DNA of 64,000 bases from Onchocerca volvulus. Its lineage: Eukaryota; Nematoda; Chromadorea; Rhabditida; Onchocercidae. The notes beneath the pieces are model-generated. The model was given only the letters and a program-made list of their open reading frames with translations. It did no database searches and had not been told where the DNA came from. A program made the translations under genes and the position numbers. Shown piece by piece: positions 25,203 through 38,600 of the stretch. Within the stretch, counting starts at the first letter, position 1, and each line of letters starts with the position of its first letter. Where the stretch lies: positions 12,486,398-12,550,397 of the forward strand of contig HG738139.1 in NCBI GenBank assembly GCA_000499405.2. The letters run 5' to 3'.

Positions 25203-25928
25203 ATATTATCGGTAAAAAGACATGAATTGGTAAAAAAATAAATCAAACAAAAATACAATCTTTTATGAAAAAAAAAAAAAATTTAATGCGACAATTTATC
25301 AACAAAAAATGCCCTTTTATCTCGATCATTATTTGCATTAACAATTAAATTAATTGATATCAAATATGAAAATATTATATCAGTTAGATTAGAATTATTA
25401 TCAATTTCTAAAATATCATTATTTTTATTGGCGGCATTATTTGAATATCGAATTATATCGTCGTTCATTAAATTATTTTTTGCATTTTTTTTTTTTTTTT
25501 TAATGATTAAATCAATTTCATCTCAATTAAATTTATTGCGATAATCGTTTTTTTTTTTTTTTTTTTTTTAATTTCAAGGGCAGAAATTTGAGATTAATCC
25601 TATCTTCTGTTCATTTTTGAGATTTGTATATCGTATAAAGTTCAAGTCTAGAGCTAGTAAAAAAAAAAAAAAGCAGCAGATAAGAGAAAAGGTCAACAAA
25701 TAGTTCTGGGCAAAAATAAACTTTGCAACAGGCGGGATATTTCAAATACCGCCTACGATAGATTCAAAGCAAAAGTTTGTAGAAAGCAAACAAATTGTTA
25801 GAAAATATTTCAACTTCAATTGCTAAAATTATTCATTTTTTTTTTTTAGTTTGCTTAAATATTACGAGTAACTCTTTTTTTTTTGTTTTAATTATTACAT
25901 TCAAAAATTCTCAAAATATCGCATGAAT

Positions 25929-25996
25929 ACCATTCATTTCAATAGTTTTTTCATATATATATCCATTCATTTCAATAGTTTTTTCATATATATATT
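25929..25996. repeat. Tandem duplication of a 33-34 bp unit
   Basis: The block CATTCATTTCAATAGTTTTT followed by TCATATATATAT occurs twice in direct succession with no visible divergence. Confidence 0.85.
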
Positions 25997-28854
25997 TGAA
26001 GATTAATAAGTGAAAATTCATTGCGATTCATGCAATTCATGCACGTAAGCTAAATTAATTCGCAATTAAGTTCTAAAAAAGTTTGTGTCGATAATAGCAA
26101 TACATTATAAAATAACATTTTTTTTTTTTTTAAGGAATTTTACATATTTTGCATGTATTATTAATATTGTATACTAAAATTTTATTTAAAAGGGAGTCAG
26201 CTAAAGAGTGAAATTATCAATGAAAGATTAAGAAAAATCATAAACTTGTTCATTTCCAGGATTTAAATTTTTATTTAGCAATAAATTGAAATCGAAATTT
26301 CAATTAATTGTGTTAATTTTTTATTTTAACAATGAATTAAAATTAAAATTAAAATTTGATTGTATTTGTTTTCATTAAATTTTACATTTATTAACTTCAC
26401 ATATCTAAACTTTTATTTAAAAAGTGGTCAACTAAAGAAGAAAATTAAAAATTGTCAATAAAAGATAAAAATTAATCATTTTTTCTCTTTATTCCGGTCT
26501 TTCTATTTCCTATCTTTTGTTTTCATTTCCTTTTTTTTTTTTTTTTTTTTTCGAAAAAAAAAAAAGAAGAAAATGAAAGAATTACAATTGAAGTTTATTG
26601 GTTGAATAAAATAGCCTGACAAAAAGACTAAATTATTCACAATTTCACAACTAAATTGCTTTTACACTATCCATTTTCATTCGTTTTATTGAAATTGTTT
26701 AAAGAAAGCTCAATCGCTTTCAATTCTATTTTTAAACTTGTCAGCTGATGAAGGAAAAATTGTCCCAATATAAAATTTCCATTTTTATTACCAATTTTTT
26801 TAGAATTGAAACTTGTTAATCTGTCAATTTTATTTTTTTCAATATAAAATATGATATTCGAATTGAAATTTTGAATAAAATAGTGGAAAATTTAATTTCA
26901 TTTAGATGATTTATTTCGAATGAATTTTTAAAGTTTCAATGAATTTTTTTTAAGACCATCTATAGCTTCTTTCAGTTGAATTAAACTATTAAATGAAGAT
27001 CTTGATAAATTGATATGAATTGCTCTCGCCGTATCTTTAAAATTTTGATTTTTAGATTTTTAAAAAATGAAAAAAAAAAAAAAAAACATTGCTTCAAAAT
27101 CTGTTCATCATTTCCAATATCCTTTTTATCCATATGTTTTATTCAAACAACTAACATTTTACATACCATCTGTTTGATGAATTTTAATGAGATTTAATTT
27201 TTATTTTGTTTAATATCTTTGTTCAAAATAATATCTCTCCGAATGCTTTCTAATTGCATATAAGATGAACATTTCAAATTTGTTCGTACAGCAAACAATC
27301 GATTGTTTTTTTTTTTTTTTTTTTAAAATAAATTTCTATCAATCGATAAATTCTATCTTTTTAATCATTCCCAATTTTAAAAATTGGATTATTTTGAATT
27401 GCAAAAAATTTTAATCTATTTTCTTTGGAATCTTAGATTGATCGCAATTAAAACTTACCAAGATTTTGCTGCAAATGATTTAATCATCAGACCAAAATTT
27501 CTACTAAATGAAGCTTGAAACTTTTTTTAATTTCTTAGGCTAATGAGAGCCAAGTTTGAATAAAAAAATTCTTTATTTTTTAATAGCATATAAAAATTTG
27601 AATTTATGTCAATTTTAACGATAAATTTCGAATTATCGATGAACAGAAATGTTCGTTCACCGATGAATCAGTCTGAATTCTTCATGCTTGAATTTTCACT
27701 TAAAATAAAAAAAAAAATCAATTTCTTTCATGCTTGAATTTATATTCTTTCTCATTTGTCCCTTTTTCGGTTAGTTCATTCCACCTGATTTTCATTGTTT
27801 TTGAAAAAATCGAAATTCAAAAAAAACACAAAACTTCTGCCATCACTTTTTTTTTTTTTTTTTATTTGTTTGTCTTTACATTCGTCAACAATTTTCATTA
27901 ATTTAAAATAGCTTCCCATTGTAATTAAATCAAATTCTCATATTTCTTCACCCATCATTCGCTCAATTTGCGATTTCAATCATTTCATTATTTTTCTCTA
28001 ATTATTTTGATGATCATACTTGTCCTTTAATCGTAATTTATTAACGACAATCTTTTCAAAAATGTTAGTAATTAAGAATGTTTTAAAGTAACATGTGTGA
28101 AAAGACGAGAAAGCTCATTTAATCATCAAAAGACGATTATCTGCGAATTGTAAATTGAAAATTATTATTCTTCACTTTTTTTTTATGAATTAAAAAAAAA
28201 TTATTTCAATATTCAAAGAAAAAAATTAATTGTTAAGAAATGCTGTAATTGAAATTTTATTGTTAATTTTGGAAATTCTTCAATCACTTTTCAAAAGCTA
28301 AATTAATGTATTGAAAAGTTGAAAAGCTTTTACTATTATAGCAAAAAATTTCATAAATCTTGAAAAATAAATTTTATTCGAGAAAAAAAAAGTCTTCAAT
28401 TATCAAATAAATTAAACTTGTTATTTATTTATTTTCCCTTCTTTCTTTCTTTTTTTTTTTGTGAACAAAAATTGTCATTGAAAAAAAAAATAAGAGAATT
28501 GACTGTAAATGTAAATATAACAAAATATCTTAACCCAAGAGACTAAAAGGAAGAAGTTTGTCAATAAATTTCAATTGCCATCTGCAGAAGCCATTGTCAA
28601 TAATATGAATCATATGTATGAATTTTTTAATCAAAAAAAAAGAAAATTTAAAAAAAAAACAAATATTTTTAAACAACATATTGCATTATCATTATCAGAA
28701 TTAAATTAGATAAGAAATCAAAAAATCGGATTATTTCAGTAGAGGTTGAGAAATTTGATAAAATTAATAATGACAATTAATTAATTTTATTGTGAACAAA
28801 TAAAATTAATTAACACCAGAAGCAGAAATATTCCTTCCGTTTCTTCTTTGAATA

Positions 28855-28980
28855 ACATCAGATTCTTGTTTGGTGGCATCAAATTCTTGTTTGATAGCAT
28901 CAGATTCTTGTTTGGTGGCATCAAATTCGTGTTTGACAGCATCAGATTCTTGTCTGATAGCATCAGATTCCATTTGCCTT
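28855..28980. repeat. 21-bp minisatellite, about 6 units
   Basis: Units of the form GCATCAGATTCTTGTTTGGTG alternate with GCATCAAATTCTTGTTTGATA. As 21 is a multiple of three, both strands stay open: the minus strand reads as heptapeptides NLMLSNK/NLMPPNK (frame 28787-29008), the plus strand as VASNSCL/IASDSCL (28870-29052). I see no splice context or start supporting a gene, so it is listed as a repeat. Confidence 0.85.
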
Positions 28981-29434
28981 CTTTTTTTCCGATTCTTTTG
29001 TTCGTCATTTGTTAAAATATTACTTTGTAAAAACTTAAAAGAGAGTATTTAGCTAGAAATTCGATGGAGCAGCTGTTCGAATGCTAAATAATCTCGGCCC
29101 GACCCGATCCGATCCGATCCATTCAAATTGATCGTTTCTTCCTCCTTCAACTTGTTACGACTGACATTCCTGCTTCTGCTCCTAACTTTTTCATTTTGCT
29201 TAAATACACTATTTACTTCACAATTGCTAAGTTTATCATCTCTTCTTCAATCTTCTCTCAGATCATTCAGCTTGATCAATCAATAATGGCATTCATTAAC
29301 GAATAGATATTCGAGAATTTTCTCGACAAAAAAAGGACATTAAATCCTCTTTTTTCTTTTCGTTCGAAAGTTAAATTTTGTTAAATTTAATTAAATCGCT
29401 TCTTCCTTTTTCTGTTTGTTTAATTATTCGTTAA

Positions 29435-29535
29435 TTTATTTTCCAAAATTTTAAAATTCAATTAGAATTTTCCAAAACTTTCCAAAATTAATTTATTTTC
29501 CAAAATTTCCAAAATTCAATTAGAATTTTGTGGGT
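29435..29535. repeat. Short direct repeat (AATTCAATTAGAATTTT)
   Basis: Two adjacent AT-rich copies of a block running from TTATTTTCCAAAATT to AATTCAATTAGAATTTT. Confidence 0.6.
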
Positions 29536-30934
29536 AAAATTTTCAATTGTTTATCCTTACAAAATTAGAACGATACTGTTGATAGCGAAAACAGATGAAT
29601 AGATAAATGGATACATATTGATTTGGAAAATTTTTCAATTATCTAAACAAATTTTAATTTTTTATTTCATGTTGATTATAAAATGATCAAATCAGATAAT
29701 TGTTTAGTGGAACAATTATATTTTTATCAATTATATTTTCAAAATAATCACTTAAAATAATCAGTTAATTCGTTTTTTTTTTTTTTTTTTTTTGTTTTTA
29801 TTTCAATTTATTCGTATTCGTTTTCACATTCTTTTTTTCGAGAGTTTTTGATTTTTCATGATTAATCAAATAATGCATGATGAATCAAATAATTGTTCAA
29901 TCATTTATCAATTATTTTTTCAAAATAATCAATTAGTTTCGTTCTCAATTTATTCCTGTCCATTAAATTTGATTTCACATTTTTTTTTCGCTGAAATTTT
30001 TGAATTTTTGAAAATATTGAAATGCATATTGTTGTTTTTTCTTTGATAAAAAAAAAATTCAATTATTTCTCACAATAATTTGATAAAAAACTTAAAGTTA
30101 TAAGTTCGAAAATTTGAAGTTCCATCTTGAATTCGAGATTCAATTTAAAAATTATGGATTGAAAGTCTTAGAATTTTATAGAAATATTTTCGAACTCGAG
30201 ACTTTCGAATTCAAGTTAATTTCCGACCACTCACACTCATCTTCGAAAAATATCGTATTTTAATTTCCTCATCTTATTTATTACAATTTTTTCTTCTCTT
30301 TTTCTCCTATTAGTTACAAATCTTTTCAATCAAATCAACAATGCTTTTTGCAGAAATTTTTGCAAAAAAATAAATTTTTTTGCAAAAATTTCATTTTTTA
30401 CAATTATCGATTGAAAAGAAATTCTTTTTTTTTCTGTTTGAAATGAAAAAATATTTAATAATGAAAATGTCACATTTCATTAGCAATGCAAAATGCATCT
30501 TTCAATTGACATTACTTGCTGTAATGATGTTTATTCGAGAAATTTAATAGGAAAATGAGTAATAAATAAGTAAAAATGAAATTAGGTATAGGTAAGTATA
30601 AATATTTAGTATAAGTAAATATAAATGCCAAAGTAAACATAAGATAAAAAGTTTGTTAAAATTGGCTCATTTGTGATTGGCCCTTTTCTTACTTGAAAAT
30701 AAAAAGAAGTCTTAGAAACTATTCAATAATTAAGGACTTAAATATATTTCTGGTTAAAGCTTAGTAACTTAGTGACATATGTCCTATTTTATTGTCCTCA
30801 TGTCCAATCTTTTAGAGCCTTATAAGACGGAATAGATTAGAGCCTTAAGAAAAAAAAAAATTTTTTTCAAAAATTAGTAATTCTGAGAAATAATTCTTAA
30901 TGTTATAACAAATTCTAAATAAAACATGTTGTAG

Positions 30935-31265
30935 CAAATAATCGTAATTAATTTTTCATTATCAATTAATGATATAAGTTGTTTTTTGCAATCATTAAAA
31001 TAATCACTGATATTAGAAATAGCATCAAAGAAACTATCAGTTATAATTTTCGGAGTATTTTATAAATCTTAAAAATTAGCATAATTTTGCAGCATAATTA
31101 ATTTACCATATTTTTCATTATTAATTAATAATATAATTTGCATTTTTCAATCACTAAGATAATTACTGGTATTAAAATAGCATCAAAGAAACTATCAATT
31201 CTATTTTTTTTTTTTTTTTTTGGAGAATTTTTGTAAAATTTTAAAAATTAAATTCAAAAAATCTT
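30935..31265. repeat. Diverged tandem duplication, about 165-bp unit
   Basis: Two copies share TTTTTCATTATYAATTAATR, then a block with AATCACTRATATT/AATTACTGGTATT and ATAGCATCAAAGAAACTATC (near 31020 and 31176), then a GGAGWATTTT block. An expanded T run separates the blocks in the second copy. Confidence 0.7.
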
Positions 31266-32634
31266 GCAGGTTTTCTTTTTTTTTTTTTTCTCTTTTCCAA
31301 TAAATGAATGTCTGAAAAATGTAGATAGCAAACAAGTGCATTTTAATAAAATCAATAGCTAAAAGGAAAGGAGTTTGATTTTTTTAAAAGAAAAATGTTT
31401 CTATGACATATATACTTAATTCTGTATTTTTCTCTTAAAAAAAAACATTTAAATGCTTTTTTGAAAAAAAAAAAGAAAAAAAAATGAAAAAACAGAAATA
31501 AAACCAAAAAGAATGAGAAGGTATTGCGATCGTTTTTATAAATATACTATAAATCATTTCTTGCAAAATGTTTATTATTATTTTTTGCTTTATAGTTTGA
31601 TATTATTTGCTAAATTATTTTCCAATATTTTTCAGTTTTTTTCTTAGATTTTGGACTTTTTTTTAAAATTTATTGTAAAGAAATAAATTTTGTTTTTAAA
31701 ACAAATTTGGCAAAATTTATTCTTCTTTTGATTGCATTAACAATTAATATAAGTTAGAAAGATATGCAATTATGATTTGTTGACATTAGTGATAAAATTA
31801 TGGCTGATATTGATAAATAATTAATTTTAATGATTTTGTATAATCGATTACCAATTAATATTCTAGGATATTAAAGCCTTAATACTAATACTCTCAGGAC
31901 ATTATATTCGTTAATATTTTGTATTACTACTTTAAAGAATATTATATCTTTTGATGAGAATGAAATTTTAATCAAATATTTAATTGGAAATTCGTTGTTA
32001 TCATTTAATTTGCTCCATGCTAACTTATCATACTATCAATTTTATAGAGTTAGCAAGGAAACGATCAAATTTATCGCATTTTTGGAAATAAATTTTGAAA
32101 ATTGAAATTTTTTTGCGAGAAATTTCGCAATTATCAAACTATTGATTGCTGTAATAAACTTAAAAGTATCAATGGGTATCATCCATTTATAAACAAATTT
32201 AATGTCTCATTGTGGAATTTTCCATTTTCTCACTTCTCCTCCTCCTCCTCCTTCTGAAATTAAATGTTGCAATTTTGTTAGTACTGATTAACTCAGTTAT
32301 GAGGAATTCTAAGAATGAAGTAATATTTCGAGTAATTTAGATGTCAAAATTTGTAAGAAATAAAAAAATAAGAAAAAAAAATCAAATTTTAATCAAAATT
32401 AAGAAAAAATGAATTTCTTATTTGACAGTGATTCATTTTTTGCAATAAATCCGAGTGCTCTGACACATGATGAATCAAAATGATCATAAAATTTGATATT
32501 TCTGGGAAATGATTGTTTTTGATTTCAGGAATAAATCTCATCAATGGTTGCATCTTTCAATTCTTTTTTCTTTTTTCTTTTTTGCTTTTCGAATTTGAAA
32601 AATAAAATTGATTAATTTCAGGTGAAAAGCCAGA

Positions 32635-35600
32635 ATGTTCGATCGTAGGCTTCATATGCTATCATCGTTCGGCTTACTTTTTCATCTTATTTATCTGTTA
32701 AATTTGATAAGGCTTATCATATCATTCAATATCGATGTTAGGCATCCAGTAATTCATCGAAGTAGCGCTAATTCGATGTTTGGTTATTCGATCGATTTCT
32801 ATCAACATGAAGGAATGACACTGTAAATATTTGAGCTTATTAATTATTTCAAAAAAATATTTAGACTTATTAATTATTTAAAAAAAATTTTTAAAGTCAA
32901 TCATATAATTTAAATTTCATTCCAACTTTTATATTTTCAACGAATGAATAGAAATGATTTATTAATTTCAAAAAAAAATAAGAATCGGATTTATTTAAAT
33001 GAAAACTTCCTCTTTATTAAATTCTGCATTTAATTCAAAAGTTCAAAAATCTATGAAAATTCTTTCTCAATCTTAATAAATATTAATTGAATTTGACAAA
33101 GAAACAGGTTGTCGTGTTAAGTTGATGATAAAATGATAAACAGATAGAGTCATCACATGAAGACAAACAAATGGGTTGATTTGATTGATAAAATAATATC
33201 GTTTTAGTAAACAAATAAGATCATTTTGGGAATTATAGACGAAGAAAAACATTAAACTAAAAAGCAAATTAACAGAAAAATAAAATAAATTGATTAATTA
33301 AAAATGATAACGATTGATTAATTTATAATCGAATTTTTATCATTTTTATTTTTGCAAAAAAAAAAAAATTGCTCATCTAACTAGTTGTAGCATTGGGTTT
33401 TTGATTGAAATGTTTAATAAAAAAAAACAAATTTCAACATCGAATGTTGATTTACTTATGAAAAAAAGAACATGTCATTAATGATTAGTCAAAATTCATC
33501 TGACAAAATGAGAAATATTTTTGAAGTTAAATTGTCATTTACCTATCGATTGGGGATATATTTGAGAAAAACGAAATTTAAACATTTTCGAAAATAATCA
33601 TTTTCAGATGCTTAGTTTTTTTTTTAAAAATCAATCAATACATTCATTATTTATTGTTTACTTTTTCAATTTTTCTTTTTTTTTTTTTTTTTTGCTTATT
33701 TGTTTTGTAATAGCAAATATTAGCAAGTATTTGTTAATAATACAAGTAATGTTTGCATAAGTTTATTTTTTTTAATACTTCATTCAAAACATGAATTCTG
33801 TAATATCCAGAAGCTTATTCTTATTTTGAGTGCTCTGAATCTGAAAATTTTGAGTATCCTGAATCTGAAGATTGAAATTTTTTCGAAGGTCGAAATTTGA
33901 TTTTGATGATTCAATTAGAAAAAAGTATGGTAAAAAGCCTAACCTATTTCAAACTTTTATCAAACGATCAGCCAGTATTCCTATTTAATTATTTAAGTAA
34001 ATATACGATGAAAATATTGTTGTAGGATTCGTTTTTGATTGTAATATAAACCGGTTTTTATGTAGATAAATGAGTAATGAAAATAATAATAAATGGATCT
34101 ATCAAAATAGAATGAGAGCAAAAACCGGAAATCTTTCAAAATTTCGCACTTCTTTTGCAAATAATCATAAATAATCAAACATCCCTAGTAATCTAATTAA
34201 AATAGGAAATGATTAAAGAAATTGCGATTTTGAATCCTTCTAGGATTTTTGCTTTGAAATATCGATTACGAAATTAACAATTCAATTCAAATTAATTACG
34301 AAATTTATTAAATTACTAGCTTAATTATGGAGAATTTGGGAAATTTACTTATAGCTTAGTAGGGAATGGATTTAGAAAACAAGCAACAAAATTTAAAATT
34401 TCGCTTTAATGACAAAACTGATTGATTTTTCCTATCAAATCAAAGTTCGAAATGCCGAAAAAAATTGATAGATTTCAATTTAAATGGATCAGAAACTATC
34501 CCTCCTTAGACTAATTTAATTATCTATGCTTTCAATTATCGATAAAAATTAAATTGTAGTTTACTTGTTGGTTCACCAAAAGCAAACAGTGGTGCCAAAC
34601 AACCTGGTGTCAAAAATGGTGGTGCTGTATTTCGTTGTTCGGTGGAAAAACCGCTCTGTTCTGAAATTTTTCTCGATCGAAAAGGTAACATTTTTTTTGA
34701 AAATTTTTCAAATTTTGAATTTTCAATGAAAAATGAATTTCTGAAGTGTATTTTATATTAGAATAAAGAGTATGCGTTATTTTTGAATTCAATATTTAGA
34801 CAGAATTTGGAAAAGTTGAAATAGTTTGCCTTCTTTTATAAGAATTAAAATTGAAAATTCAAAATTTAAAAATCTAAAATAATGAAAATTCTCCACGATT
34901 ATCACTACAGTTGGTCTCCCGGAATATGCCAGCATTACTCAAAAATTACTGAAAAGTACAATTAAAATTTGGAAATTAAATAATGGTTACATAAAATCAG
35001 GCAAAAAAGGCCTGAAGAAAGTCCACAGTGAATATTTCTAAAATGAGATAAAATTTTTTTTTTTAATTTTAACAAATCTCTAAATCCTTATTTTTTCATT
35101 ATTACAAATTTATTTATTATTTTTTTTTTTCGCGAACTTGGCCGATTTCCCGTTTTCCTATTTTCAACTTTATTTTATACTTTTTCTTTCTTTAAAAACT
35201 TTACTTCCAATTCTACATCCTTCTTCGAAAATCTCTTTCCGATTTTCTTGTGAAATAATGGATACCTTCGAAAATTACCGCATAATTACCATCGTTGATT
35301 TCTTGAATTTCACTATTTTTATTAATGAGGTGTTTTCTGTTTTTTTTCAGACATTTTTTCTCTTTTTCCTCCTCTTCATTGAATTAAAAAGATATGTGGA
35401 TTCTGAATCAAAAAGGCATTTTATACATGGATTGAGATATACGTTTTCCGTGAGGAATAAAAATTTGAAACACACGTAAAAAAAAAAAAAAAAAAAAAAG
35501 CGATTTGAGATATACGTGTTTCGTAAAGAATAAAAATTTGCGATTCCATGAATTCCATGTATGGCAGAAAGATATATATTTACGTCTAAATGCTCATTTG

Positions 35601-38600
35601 AAATTTGAAAAATATTTCTTTCATATTTTTACTTTCGTTTTATTTTTCAGAATTATTTACTTTACCTTTATGCATTTTCTCATCTTTTTTTTCTTAGACA
35701 ATCTTGCAATCTCATTTTTTACATTATTCCATTCAATCTGTCTTTTGAATTATTTTTTATATTATTTCAATTAGCAGCATCGGATATTAGCATATTTATC
35801 TTGAGGACAAGAATAGGCTAGAATTTTGAATAAAGCAGACGAATTGGTATAAGCCATAAGGTTTTTGATGTAAACGTATTTTTGATCGATAAATCAATAA
35901 TTAAATGATAATATCGATTTGTCAACTAAATGGTTAACAAAGGACTACCTTTATTAATATTCGGATTCAAAATTTTCCCATTTATCGATTAAAATAGTAA
36001 AAATACTTCTATTGAAATATGATATTTCCACTTTTATAAACTTCGATTTAAATTTTGCAATAACTTCTCTTTAACAGCCGAACTTGTACTTGTCTAACAA
36101 ATATCGATATTTACATTCCTTTTTCTATCAATCTTTTGCAAATACTTTTTTCTAGAATTAAACTAGGCTAGCCTGAAAAAAATTCCATCCCTTCTTGTTA
36201 GTTTATAGTTCGATGAATTCAGGAAAATTAAAATTATCTAGCATTTCTGTCTATGAATTTGTCTCCCACTCCATCCAATCTAATTTTTGAAATAATTACT
36301 GATGTCATCATCGATTTGAAATAAAAATGAGAGGACAAGGAAGGATTGTTATGATGAAAATGCCGAATATAATGGAATTCTAAAAATGGAAATGATAAAA
36401 AACAGAAATGGAAGTGTGATTGTTAAAACAAAACTTTTTAGTTGCATAAATATTCGAAATGTGAAATATTTCTAAAATTTTTTTTTTTTTTTTAAAGATC
36501 AATGTTTCTCTTCGAAGACTGAGAGTTTCCAAAATAAAACCCTAATTATTTCTGATGGTAATATATAATTTCACTGAATATTATAAGGAAAATTAAAGAA
36601 TACTCTATTGGTAATTCTTCAGAAAAACTATTTGATTTGACCATTTTATCCGATAAATAAACTAATCAGTGTAGTGATAAGGAACTAATCAATGTAATAA
36701 TTACAATTGAACTAATCAATATAATGATCTTGTTGGATAATTTGATCTGAACTATAACTTATTCGAATCTTGTAATCTTTCACAACAAATTTACTAGATT
36801 TGATTGATTTAAGCTGATTGATTTTAAGCTTATTGAAACATTTTCCTTATGGGAACACAATATTTCACATTATGATATCACTGGTGTTATCATATTATGA
36901 TCAAATTGACATTTAGGATGAATTTCTTAGTGATAATGAATAAATTCCATTTCAAATCAAAATTCTCAACTTTCAATTTTTTAAATTCTTTAACAACGAA
37001 ATAGAATTTGACGATAATCTAAGATATATTGTTTGAAAAATGTATAGAAATACAAATGGACAAGAAAAAAATACCAATAAAAAATCTGACAAAAAATATA
37101 TGAGAAGTCGCGGGAAGATTATTACACGGGAAAGAGATTATTTTCTATTAAAAGTAAATTTAATAAATTGGAAAAATTCGGTATATTTCGCATGAATTTA
37201 TACAGAAAGATGCAATCATACAAGATGCTTAAAAAAAAAAAAAAAAAAAAAATGCGAGAAATTTTAAATTTAAAAGAAAAAACTAAGCTTTTCTAATGTG
37301 TTACATTGAATTTAAATTAAACATTTATAATTAAATATTATCATTAAAATGTAAAAAAACAAGTGTCCAAGTTTGTTTACTAGTGAATGCTAATTATTAG
37401 TCACTTTATGAACTGAAATTTTTCGAGATTTTTGCAAACAAATCAAAAAAAAGAATTTTTTTTTATATTTTCATTGACTTTTTCAAGTTGGATTTTGCAA
37501 TCAAGAAACATTTATCATCCTCAAAGTTTTGTAATTTTACAGGTAATGAAAAACGACTCAATGGATCTCATTTGTTACAAATAGAGGAAAAATCAGGTCA
37601 AATGTTGGGTGCTACCGTTAGAGTATCTAAGAAAGGCGATTCTGTCCTGGTTAGTATATGAATTTATACATTTTTCATTATTACTTTTTCCAATAATCAA
37701 CTGATAAGTTATCAAATCAATGATTGATTATAAGTTTAAATTTTTTGAGAAAAGAAAAGAGATGATAAAGAATCATTCTATTGATTTTTTAGGTATGTGC
37801 ACCTCATTACAAGTATTTCTTCTCGAAGTTCGAAGTTGTCGAGCCTGTTGGTACATGTTTCTATGCAACAAATGGTTTCGAAAATATTGAAGAATTTGCT
37901 TCATGCCGACAAGAACGTATGTTCATTATTTTCGGATTTTAGATTTTAATTTTATTAAAATTATCGATTTCTTATCACGATTGTCATTGCAACTTTCAAA
38001 CCTTAGTTTTACTATTATCACGAACTTTTCTATTTAGATTTTAATTTTACTATTATCACAATTTTCAAATTCAAGTCCTAATTTACTATTGCCACAACTT
38101 TCGGAGATTTAGATTTTAGTTTTGCTATTATCATTATTTTAGAATTTAGATATCAGTTATACTATTATGATAGTTTTCAAACTTTTTATCACGATTATTA
38201 TTGCAAAGCTTTTGAGTTATAGGTCTTAGTCTTACTGAGACTTACAATTCGTCAACATCAAATTTGACATTGATTTAAATTTCAGCTGCTCGCCATGGTC
38301 ATCATCGTTTTGGATACGGTATGTGTGGTTTCAGCGCTTCAATTCCCGATAACGGTAAAGAGAAACTGTACATCGGTGCTCCCGGCGCATATTACTGGCA
38401 AGGTACGGTATTCGCGCAAAATATCCGTAATCAATCGAATCGACCAAATACACATGATGGCCCGGCACATCATGATAACTACAATCTTGGTAAGTTAAAA
38501 AAAAAAAAGGAAAACGTATTTAAATTTAAACTTTTCCATTTAAGATCCAACTTTGTACAATCATTATGAATTGCAATTGATTCCTTATTTTTTCTTTATT

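Larger units (their letters stand above)
19940..32620. other. 12.7-kb gene-poor tract
   Basis: AT-rich DNA with frequent poly-A and poly-T runs. I find no ORF of convincing composition and no set of phase-matched exons. It is bounded by the divergent starts of the EVH1 gene (minus) and the integrin gene (plus), so it should hold both promoters. Short frames (for example 21280-21531 minus, 27015-27197 plus) look random. The repeats that could be named are listed separately. Confidence 0.6.

Noticed and set aside
35138..35774. Two long plus-strand frames (113 and 89 codons)
   Set aside because: Both lie in integrin intron 2, consist mostly of Phe, Leu and Ile from T-rich DNA, and have no motif.
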